NCBI RefSeq assembly: GCF_028583425.1
Contig: NC_072791.1
Location: forward strand, 45,887,368-45,951,367
Reading direction: 5' to 3'
Source: Eublepharis macularius
Lineage: Eukaryota > Chordata > Lepidosauria > Squamata > Eublepharidae
DNA: 64,000 nucleotides
Shown here: piece by piece, positions 45,301-57,300 of the stretch
Position numbering within the stretch: the stretch's first letter is position 1
How the letters are laid out: each line of letters starts with the position of its first letter
Notes under the pieces: model-generated
Seen by the model: only the letters and a program-made list of their open reading frames with translations
Database searches by the model: none
What the model was told of the DNA's origin: nothing
Translations under genes and position numbers: made by a program

Positions 45301-48300
45301 CAGCCCCCCGTCGAGCTCAGTTGCAAGGAGAGGAACATCCTGGCAGCCACTTTCATTCGCTCTCTACATAAAAATATAGGTAAAGAGAGTAAGGGGTATA
45401 AGCGTCTATGGCTTAGTCTCTAATGCATCTTAATTGGCATAAAATAACAGAAACAACTACTCGCATTTTTAACTTGGTACAGAGTGCAAGCATTCTCCTT
45501 GGAGACTGTATCACTTGTGCATTTTGCACAGTCTCTAATAACATATTGTTATAATTATTAGCAAAGGGAGTTTAGCTTAATTCAGGATTGTTTAAGTGAC
45601 CAGAAAACAATCACAAGCCATATCCTCCTGCTTTCCAGCTCATTGTTTTTTTTTCTGGTATTCCTTTGAAGAAGTTGGCACATTTGCAGCAGATGTTCCT
45701 GTAGATATTATTCATTCCCTCCTCCTTTTTAAATGTCTGGCCTCCTTTTATGGTCTCAGGATTGAAGAAGGTGAATAGAGATTTGAACCTGGAGGCTCTG
45801 AATATATGTGAGAAGGAGCTGGGATTTACGCAAGAATATAGGTGTGGGGAAAGGGAGAGAATAATGGGACAAGAAAATGTGAGTGGATAGAAAGAGGTTG
45901 GGCTTAGTTTGTGAAATAATGCTTGCAGTTTTAGTATGTTTAGCCATCTCTTATATTCTTGTTCTTCATATTTAGATTGTGAGCCCTTCTGGGGACAGCT
46001 TAAGCAACCTGTCAGTTTTGGTAGAATTATTGTGATCAGGGAGTCATGGACTTGACTAGCTGTAAACATAAATGTGAGAAGAAGCTCAAATGTTGTGTTA
46101 CATTCTCCGTGGCAGAATAGTCTTGATGCTAGTGGTGCTTTGTTAATTGAAATATGACCATAAGATTATTGGTTTCAGGAGGTTCAGAAACTTTTCAAGA
46201 CAAAGTAAACTTTTTCCAGAGGGAATTGCGTCAAGTGCACATGAAGAGACCCCACTCCAAGGTTACTCTGAAAGTCAGCCGTCACAGTCTTTTGGAATCA
46301 GTGAGTATATCTATAATACAAATTCTTTAGAAAGTGGTGTGTTTCTCAGAGCAGGCTGTGTAGACTGTTCCCTTCCTCTTCCAGAGGGCATTCATGTTCT
46401 TTCACACCAGGGGTCATTTCGTAGAAAAAGAGCGGCTGGAACTCATTAGCATAACGCATTAGCATAGCTCATTAGCATATGACACACCCCTTGAACAGGC
46501 CAAAATAGCCTGGATTCGGCTGTTGCCAGAGGGGGGAGTGTTCTCCCACCTGGCAGTGGCCTGATCAGGGCCGTTTTGGCCCCAATCCAGGCCGAAAGGG
46601 GCCCAAAACGGCCATTTTGGGCATGTTTTGGCCTGGATCAGTCCCCAAAAGGCACAGATTGGGTCGGTGCCGCACAGGGGAGGGGTTCCCCACCAGGCAC
46701 CGACCCAATCCTGGGGGCTATGGCCCTGATCCCGGCTGAAACGGGCCCCAAATGGCCAAAAATGGCCATTTGGGGCCTGTTTGGGCCTGGATCAGGGCTG
46801 AAACAGCCCAGACCAAGTCAGTGCTATGCAGGGGAGGGTTCCTTCGCCTGGCACTGACCCGATCCAGGCCGTTCCGGCCCCGATCCCAGTGGAAAAGGGG
46901 GCCAAAATGGCCAAAAATGGCCATTTTGGGCCCAGATTGGGACTGAAATGGCAGGCACCGGGTCGGCTTCCCCCACCTCATACTAACTTGATCAGGACGG
47001 TTTCATTGGATGCAGGCCGAATTGGGCCCCAAACTGCCATTTTAGGCCTGTTTTGGCCTGGATTGGGGCCTAAATGGCTGGAACTGCGTTGGTGCCGGGT
47101 GGAGAAAGCTTCCCCCACCCAGCACCGACCTGATCCCGATGGTTTTGGCCCTGATCCTGGCCGAAACGGGCCCAAACTGGCTGAATATGTCCATTTTGGG
47201 CCCGTTTTGGCCCAGATCAGACCCTAAATGGCTGGGATCAGGTCAGTGCTGCATGGGGGAGGCTTCCTGCTCCTGGCACTGACGCAGTCCCAGCCGTTTA
47301 GGCCCCAGTCTGGGCCCAAACGGGCCCAAAATTGCTGAAAATGGCCATTTTGGGACCGTTTTGGCCCGGATTAGGGCCTAAACAGCCAGGATCAGGTTGG
47401 TGCCAGGCAGGGGAGTGTTTCCCCGCTTGGCACCAACCCGATCCAGGCGGTTTTGGGCCATTTTGGCCCCAATCAAGGCCTAAACGGCCCCAAATTTTTC
47501 AAAGTCAGGTGGGCAGGGCCACCTGACTGTTTGGGAAACTACTGGAACAGCGTTCCGGTGCATTCCCCCTCCAAATGAGCCCTGTTTCACACTGATCCAG
47601 AATAGGCTAGAGTATGATGTAGCTAGGATGATATTTCTCTGTTCCCTTCTCCAAGACTTGTAGCATTGGCCATGAACAAATAATTCTGTATTATCTGTCC
47701 TTTCTAACATGGTAGAAATGAAATGGAAAGCTGGCCTGTACAGTAGAAAGGATCATAGTTTTTCTTGGGCAGCCTCCTTTGTGGTGATGCCATTGTTGCT
47801 GCCACCAAGTATTGACTTGTTTTGTTCAGATGCTGCAGGAGTATGTTATTCTTTTTTTTATTGTAGATTTTATTTAAGAAATAGAAAAAACAATTGATAG
47901 TGCATAGAACCTTATACAGAAAGCTATTAAATAAATCTAACAGATTATATATGCTGTAAATACATTGAATAATAATAACAATACATTGTAGTACCAACAA
48001 AATATGAGTAAAATATATGAACTATTTTTCATTCTTTCACACCCCTTCCTCAATTCCAAGCTGATAGACCACAGCAATACAGATTATACTTCCACCTATT
48101 ATTAAAGATCCTACATAAATGAGACTATAAGCATCTATATAGTATTTATCAACATTAGATTCATATTAGTTCAAACAAAGCAAAACTTAACAGTTATTCT
48201 AGGCAAGTATATAAGTAATTGAACTAAGAAAAATAAAAAACAATAAAAAAATTTCCCTCTGTCAACAATGAGTTAATTCATTTTTATGGTTATTTATCTA

Positions 48301-51300
48301 CAATTAGCAAACTAATCTTCAGTAAAAGAATTAGCTATTTATTTAATATGTTAATCCATTAACATACAAAATAATAAGAAACTACTAAGAAACATGATAT
48401 TTCAGCAAAAGAGAAATGATATTCCAACAGGGAGAAGAAACAGACAAAAAAATTCTTTTAAATTTTACATTTATCTAAAGGGAAGATTCCCCATATTTAA
48501 TTCCAGCATTTGCTCATTCTGGAAAGCTTTTACTATCATAAATTGCTATTTTAATTTTTTTTAGTTGTTATATGTGAGGCAATTGATGACAATTTTGCAC
48601 ATAATATAATAAAAAGTTACTATTAGTTCCAACATTTACTCATTCTAAGAAACTATTAGCCTCATAAATTTCTAATTTAATTAATTTACCTCTTAAACTA
48701 ATTTTTATTTTTTGTTATAAATACCAAATTTTCTTAGACTTTACTATGTAGCATACTTTGCTTATTATATATCAAGTAAATGGATGTCAATTTTGCAAGA
48801 TAATCAACCCTAGTTGCGTATAAAAGAATGTGTGCCTTCAGTATCTCCTTTGCATCTGTCATCCTTGGAATCTCGGTGTGTGTGTGGGGGGGAACCTCCT
48901 GGGTCAAGATCACCATTGATCCTTCACAGAGTCTTCATGGAAGCCTAAATTGTTTTTTCTTAATTCCAAATCTGCTTGTAATGAATATCGAAATTCAGTC
49001 CCCCTTCCCACATCAGTAGTATTCTCCCAATGTTTTTTGAGTTCTTGGATGACTTGATTGGTTCTTTGAGATGCTTGATTTGTTTTGGACAGTCCAGAAA
49101 ATAGTTCAAATCCATAATCAAGATCTTCAGGAACTCCTTCCATGGCCTGATCAGGTTGTTGAGATACCAGCACTGGTTCATTGTCTTGTGAACTTAGTTT
49201 TGGTGTATATTTCTCCCCTTGACCAATGTTGGCCAAAATACTTCCATAATCTTGTTTTACTTCGCTTAGCAAACTTTCCAGTTTCTTTGTGAGGGCGGAA
49301 GAGATCCTCTGTATAATTTCTTCTCAAGGCTGATTCATGGCTACCATTTTTCAGTCCAGCAGATGGCAGTAGATAGTGAACTACACAGTTCCAAAATCCA
49401 CCATATTCCCCCCCCCCGCCCGCCCGCCCTTTTTTTATGTCCACAAATTTATTAAGTCTCTGATATAAAGAGTTTTGAATCCTTCCCTTTAGGTGATTTA
49501 CAGTCCAGGTTGGCCCAATAATGTAATATGCTGAAACCAACTGATTGTTTACAAACACACTGTCATAGTCCTTCTAAAAAAAGTTTAGTAAAGCAAGCCC
49601 AAAGTGAAAGAAGAAGGACAGAGAAGATCTGGCAAAATTCCCAACAATTAGAAGAGCAGAGTAAAATACTGGCTGAGTTCCCAAACTCAATTCTTTTTTA
49701 TCAGTAACCTGCCAGAGAGGAAATCCCAATTATTTTATCTCTCAGTCAGTACATTCATCTCAGTCAGTATTTTATCTCTCAGTCAGTACAGCCTTCGACA
49801 ATATATAGTACATTCATCAATGCTAAGTTGATTAGCAAACATAGCGTTGAAATAGCTTTCGTCCTGAGCACAGATACAGGATACAAAATAAAATTTCAGT
49901 CTCTTGGAGGGGGGAGAGAAGGAACAAATCACTTAAAAGAAAAAAGAAATAAGGTCCCAGCGAGTCCAAGATCCAGAAAAGAAATTAGCAAGGCTGATTT
50001 ACTTGGCATCTGCTGGCATGGACTGTTTCTTGCTTGGTGTAGTCGCGTTGAAAGAAGAGCCAGAAGATCGTTAAGCCCCTAATTAAAAGGACTCAAATAT
50101 CCTCTGATATTCCTCTGCATGCCTAGATGATACATCTCCTATCATTAGGAGACGGGCTTGGGGTTTATTTTCATAAACCTGCCTTCACAGAAACAGCCAG
50201 CGTGGGAGCACAAAAGCCTGTGTACTACCGGTCTGTCGCCATTTTGCTTCTGCCCAGGAGTATGTTATTCTTCATAGCTTCCTTACTTGATCTATCAGGA
50301 GTAGCTAGTTAAGAGAACTTTACAAAATGTCAAAAAGCTGGTGGAGAGCAGGAGTATCCACTCCGTAGGGCCACCTATAGGGTTATTCATATTGTTACCT
50401 TGAGAGTTGCATAGGATTTACTGTTGCATGTCCATACAGTTCTTCTCAACTTGAAAGCTATGTATGCTATCCCAAGAGGAACTGACTCTGGCTCAGAAAT
50501 GATGCAGTAATGTTGCGTTTAGCTTCTTCGTGGAGCTCCAAATAGATCTGTTATTTATTGCTAATGACTCACTGTTAAAACATTCTTAATTCTAAAAAGC
50601 AATTATCATTGAATCTCAGTCTCTCTGTTATGCAAACTCTTAAAAACAATTAGCTCTAGTTCTGCTGTTGATGACAGATCTGATCAAGGGAACTGATGTG
50701 AGTGAAATTAAAATACTTGATGTGGAGGATGATACTGTGAATATTACCAGAGAGTAGGCCTTTGCTTAGCAGAAAAAGGCTTAGAATCATTGCCTGCTAA
50801 GTGTAAGCAACCAGAAACAACAACTACTCAATTGTTCCCACGAGTCTAAGAGTTGAGAATCTATGCCTAGGTATTTCTAGTCACTTCCAAGGCTTTGTTT
50901 AAAGCAAACTTAGTCTTGTGGAATCAGTGCTTTAGAAAGTTAAGCACGTATTATGAGAACGAATCAAGAAACAACTGGTTTTCTGAGCATTTAAGAAAGT
51001 ATGCTGCTAAATAATGAAGGTGATGAACCTTTCAAGAGCACAATTGTATTAAACCAATGTGTGCCAAGCCAGTAAAAATTACACTTCCCCATGGTCCCAC
51101 TTTGCTATCATAATGGTGGCAGTGACAAGCCTACAAGGATTCAGTTTTCCTGTTCTCTCCCCACCCCATGCCTCTGTATCTCTGTTAGCATTTATACTGG
51201 GATTTTTTTTATTGTGCCATGCAATCCCAGCAGAACAGAAGCATGAACTGGAGATACAGTGCATCTGGTGTATAGTTATACTGAATCAGCTTTTTATATG

Positions 51301-54300
51301 TAGGAGCTGGGTGAAAAACAAGAGTATAATTTTCAGGATTGCAGAAAGCTAAAAAGAGATTATAAAGTGGCATCAGAACAGAGAAGTGAAACATTTTTTC
51401 AACATAAAGCTAAGCTATGTATGTGTCTTTACATAAATATAGAAACCAAATTCAAAATGGATTGATAAATAGGGAAGCAGAAGTAGTTCTGGGAAGAATA
51501 GGAGAACTGTATCTGAATACCTAGAAGACATTATAACAGGAGTTAACTGCTGTTCTAAGCCTGATTGTCATAGCATTTTTATCCTGCACTTCCTCCAAGG
51601 AGCTCATCCTTTCAACAGCCTTGTGCAGCTTGGTAGGCTGAGAGTGACTGGCCCAGGGTCATCCAGCGAACTACATGGTGGAGTGGATTTACAGAGGATA
51701 AGTGGGAAATATTAATCCACTGCAAAATTAAGTGATCTCTATAGTTCAGTGTGAGAAGAATTTTCCTGGCTGAAAATTAGAGTTAGTGCCTAAGGTCTCG
51801 TGTCTGCCTTCTGGTTTACAAATATAAGTCATTGCTGTTAACATACTTACCTTCATATTCCCAGTCTCTGAAAGCAACACGGAATTTTTCTGTTTCTGAT
51901 TGGAGCAAAAACTTTGAAGTCGTTTTCCAGGATGAAGAAGGTGAGTTCATTTGCCACTGCAAGATCATTTGTGCACTTGAGGGGTGGGGGGAAGGAAAGA
52001 GGATAAGAGGAGTGTTTGGCTTTGTACTGTCTTATTCATGACCAACATTTTTGAAGCTTTCCATAATATCTTACAAATCCAATATAAAATAATTCTCATT
52101 TTAGAGATCAAAAAAATTGGGCATAGGTTACATGACTAGTTTAAGGGAAGGTAGCAGATATGCAGTAAAGCCAAAAGGTCTTTCAAGTTTTTTTAGCCCT
52201 GCTATAGTTTTAATTTATAGATATCCCTTCAGTATATTGCATTATTATCAAAAGTGGCTAACAATACAAAGCACTAATGTGAAAAAAATGATGCTACATT
52301 TCTCTCACCAAGTAGTCAGGGATCATGTTTCATAAACACTATAGTAATACTCCACAAAGAGAGATGGATCTCTTCTTTTTTTTTGCCAGCTAATTTCTGG
52401 AAGGCGTTGTGCTGCTGCAAGATCTAATTGGTCTTGAACCTCTTCTGTTTTGTAGCCCTGGATTGGGGAGGCCCTCGCAGAGAGTGGTTTGAATTGATCT
52501 GCAAAACTTTATTTGACACCATCAATCAGCTTTTCACCCGCTTCAGTGACAACAACCAAGCTTTGGTGAGTGTTTTTCCTTCACTCACTAGTGGAAAAAG
52601 AAGAGGCATATCATCTTGAGGCTTCCATTCAGAGGCTTATGGTTGAACATTTATACTGTAGTCCAAGGTCTTTCAGTGGCAGGAAACCTGCTGGCTTACC
52701 CCTTTAGCTGAGCCTACCTGCAAACAGATTTAAATTAGAGGAGAAACTAGTGTGAGCTTATAGTAAAAATGCTGGCGGATGGGCAGTGTGCAGCATTTTA
52801 CAAATTATAGGAAATTCAGGTGCATAGCAGATCTTATATAATGTGTTTTCATATGTTTCCATGTCTGTGCTTTTACATACAGTATCTCTGTGTACTGCAC
52901 TGAGACTAAATTATATGTTCTTTAGTTTAGGGCCGGACTAGAAGATGGTCCCTCCAGTCTTCACAGAGCTCTATACTTGAGTTTTACCTCAAAAGCACTG
53001 TTGCAAAGATGTGAAGGCATTTGACTACAGTGTATGAGCAGAAGGGTGCTTTCCCAGTAGCTTAGGTTACCAAAGTTGTAACTTTTGTAACTGTGGGCTC
53101 TGTTGTTTATAGGTGCACCCCAACCCCAATCGGCCTTCTCATTTGAGACTGAAAGTGTATGAATTTGCGGGGCGCTTGGTTGGAAAGTGTCTCTATGAGT
53201 CATCTTTGGGAGGGGCTTACAAGCAACTAGTGAGAGCTCGTTTCACTCGATCTTTCTTGGCTCAGATTATAGGACTGCGGATGCATTATAAGGTGACAGC
53301 ATTTTTCACATTTGCATTGCTTAGCGACAAAATCATGGTTCCACAGCAAATGTTTTAATTTCTTTTCTCTTTCCATCCATGCTGCATTCCCTCTCAGTAT
53401 TTTGAGACAGATGACCCAGAGTTTTATAAATCGAAAGTTTGCTTCATCTTGAACAATGATGTGAGTGAGATGGAACTAGTCTTTGCTGAGGAAAAATACA
53501 ACAAATTGGGCCAACTTGAGAAGGTGAGAGGCACTGGTTGAAATTGTACCGTTTGGGCAAAGTTGGCATGCCACAGTGTTTCAGCAGGAGGGAACAGATA
53601 CATTGTGAGTGTAAAGTGCTATCAAATCACAACTAACTTATGGTGACCCCAGCAAGGGGCTTTCAAGGCAAGTAAGAAACAGAGGTGGTTTGCCATTCCC
53701 ATCCTCTGCAGATTCTTCCTTGGTGGTCTCCTATCCAAGGACTGACCCTGCTTAGCTTCTGAGATCTGATGAGTATATTGCCTTCCTTCCCAAGAGATGT
53801 ATTTAGGATTTATTTGGATTTATGAGGTGTTATATATTTGCATGGAGATGAACAGTTTCTCATTGTTTCAGGTGGTTGAGTTGGTAACTGGCGGTGCTCA
53901 AGTACCAGTAACTAATGAAAACAAAATTTTCTACTTGAATCTGCTTGCGCAGTACAGATTGGCCAATCAGGTTAGAGAGGAAGTAGATCACTTCTTGAAA
54001 GGTAATGTAGTATATGGTGTGTACATTGTTGATGTCCTTTTCTAATTCATATGGTTCTTATTTTCTAAATAAATACATATTCTGCTGTTCTCTTTCAGGT
54101 CTCAATGAGCTGGTTCCTGAAAACCTTCTAGCTATTTTTGATGAAAATGAACTTGAGGTAAGATTGGGTGGTTCCGTCTTTGAAACTGCCATATTTTTGT
54201 TCTCATTCTCAGATTAATAATAACAATAATAATATTTGATTTATATACCACCCTTCAGGACAAGTTAACGTTCACTCAGACCAGTTTACAAAGTGTGCTA

Positions 54301-57300
54301 TTATTATCCTCACAACAATCGCCCTACGAGGTGTGTGGGACTTAGAGAGCTCTGAAAGAACTGTGACTGACCCAGGGTCACCCAGCTGGCTTTAAGCAGA
54401 GGAATGGGGATTGGGGAATGAAACCTGGTTCTCCAGATTAGAGTCCTGTCGCTCTTTAACCACTGCACCAAACTGGCTCTGTGGGAGTTTGCATTAGGAG
54501 CTGTAATTCCAGCATTAAATGCTGTACATAGTTACTTTTTAGAGCTGTTCACATAAACCAGGTAAATCTTGTTCACCCACAATAAAAATTAATGTTGACT
54601 CAGAAGGATGTATCGATTAACCAGTGGTACTTTATCACCACTGAGCAATTTAGAAAGCACTCTGCCTCCCTAACCCTGTCGAGTCACTGCTCTTCCCTTT
54701 GTCTCATTTCATCCCCTCCTTCCAAACCTCAGTATCTGTGAAGCTACAGCTTAAACAGTAGTGCCTTCTGTGTGCTGTGTCTTGGTGATCGAGTACAAGA
54801 AGGCTCCAGGTCCAGTTTTCAGCATCTCCATGCAAAAAGATCTTGGATGGCAAGTGTTGGGGAAGGCCTTTCTCTGCCTAAGGCCCTGGAGGACTGCTGC
54901 CACTCAGAGTAGACAGTGCTGACCTAGATTTATCAATGGTCCATTTTCATATAAGGCAGCTTCATACACTGTTTCTTTGATACAGCCTGGCACCAAGAGG
55001 AAACTGACCTTTGCAGGCAGTTGGGAGTAGGGGCATTTTAGCCAATAATGCCTCTTGCTTATGAGTCCTTTAAATTTAGACAACAGGTTACATCTAGAGG
55101 GCTATAAGCAGAGCTCCCCTTGCAAAATAGAACTCCTCCTCCTTACAACTCACTGCACCCCTTTAAATGCTGTGGCCAGGGCTCAGGGACCCTCAGGAAT
55201 GGTGCTGGTATGAGTGAGGGTCTTTAGTGGGAAGAAATCCACATCCCCAACCGAAACGCCTTTCTTCCTGTAGAAAATGAACATTGTCCAAGCCAATTAT
55301 TTTTGTTAACCACAAACTTGTATGTTGTATATGCTCAGGATGTCTTCTCAAGTTTCCAGGTCCCTAAGGTTGCTTTAAAATGGGGAGTAGCAGTTGTTTA
55401 CGAATGTTTCTGCTCTTTTGGCCTTGAAATGCTGTGGCCAAAAGAGCGTAACACTGAATGGTTATGCAGTGGTTGGCCCAAATGTATAATAGCTGATACT
55501 GGTTTGTGTGATATCTATGGAATGGTACTTTGTGTAGCAGTACATGAGCTTCTATCACCTAAGTCATGAGGACAATAGGAACTATTTTGAAATGACCTTG
55601 TGGTTCTTTAAGAGCTTACGGTCCTCTGAATTCTCATCCTTTATTTTGTGCTTCAATAATTGTTGCTCCTCCCTTTCTTTTTCTTCTTTTCTACAGCAGT
55701 ACCTTTCAGTCTTCTTAACTTGAATGAACTCTTTTTGTGGAGTCCATTAGAGTAAATATAGAGTCATGACCCTAGCTCAGAGTTTTAGCACTTGATGTAC
55801 TTGCTATGCTATGTTTGAATGATGTTTGAAGAAAAAAACCTGTAGCCCAGTTTTCTTAACTTTTGTTTTCTTCAGTTGCTGATGTGTGGTACTGGAGACA
55901 TCAGTGTCTGTGATTTCAAAGCACATGCTGTGGTGGTGGGCGGTTCCTGGCATTTCCGAGAAAAGGCAAGTAGAAATAAGCCATATCCCCAAAGGATCAA
56001 GGTTGCAAATGTGCATTGACAAGGAAAATATGCTTTCTAAATTTAAAATGCTAAAACTGTAGAAAATATGGATGAATGAAAAAGCAAAGACTGGAATATA
56101 AACTTTTAGACTAAAGTGCATCTTTTCTGATGATCTCATAACATCTTCATTTGGTTTTGTCCCCAAAGTCTCTGGAATGCTCTTTGTTTTATATGCATGT
56201 TTTGTGCTGTGGTGTGGTTGAAGTGTTCAAGTAGGACCTGGGACATCCAGGTTTGAATTCCCACTCTGGCACAGAACCTTGCTGGGCCATCTTGAGCCAA
56301 TCATGTGCTCAGCTTAACCTACCTCACAGGGTTCTTGTGAGGATAAAATGGAGAACACGACAGCATAAGTCACTTTCGGTCCCCACTGGGGAAACAGTGG
56401 TGTATAAACTATGTAAATCAATAAAAGTAAATTATAAAAGTGAATTAAAAATATTATTCAGGCCAGGTTTACAGGAAACAACCTCTCCTAGATCAGTCTA
56501 AATATTAAGAGGAGTACAGCCATCTGCATGCTCCTGTGATCTTACTATTTATCATCTTTGTTGGGGAAGATTCTCGTGATGCTGCAAAATCATATCTCCC
56601 CCCTCCAAAGAAATATCAGATGTAATTAAATTTGTTGATTATTTTAATTATTATTTTGTTTTATAATGTATCTTATTGTTACCTCCTCTGAGGGTAAAGC
56701 ATGTCTACAAATGCTTTGAATAAATAATATAAATTCATTTAAAAAAATACAGGAATGTAAGGAGGTAACAGTTTGGCATGTGTGATAGGCCATTCCGTAT
56801 AACTGGATATAGTGCTTGTTTTGCAAGGACTTTAACAAGGTTCTTCTCCCTGAGGTCTGCAATTGCCTTTGTTTCCCTGATTTCATACTGCATCTTTTAG
56901 GTTATGAGGTGGTTTTGGACTGTGGTTTCCAGTTTCACACAGGAAGAACTGGCCAGGCTGTTGCAGTTCACCACTGGCTCTTCTCAGCTGCCTCCTGGAG
57001 GATTTGCTGCACTCTGCCCATCTTTCCAGATCATTGCAGCTCCAACGCACAGTACACTGCCAACTGCCCATACTTGGTGAGTTACCTCTTGAGGCAGTAA
57101 GACACCGATAGCAAGTCTCTCAATTGTCTGTAGTTAGCTGTATTTTGATAATGTACAGTGCCCCTTCCTGTATCTTTTAGTTCTTGCAATTTTGAGATCT
57201 ACTAAAGGCCACTGAGCTGCTCACATATATGGCATATTATTGTATACCAGTGCAGTAGATTGCCTTGCCTAAAAATTATTGAAATCATGCAAGTGTAGGT

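Noticed and set aside
46576-47526. CRISPR-like or gene-like repeated units
   Set aside because: The units are diverged, GC-rich and inside a transposon with target duplications; there are no regular spacers, and the host is a vertebrate.
53720-53775. A 5S rRNA gene
   Set aside because: Only the internal-promoter part is similar, with a deletion; it is joined to a SINE body.
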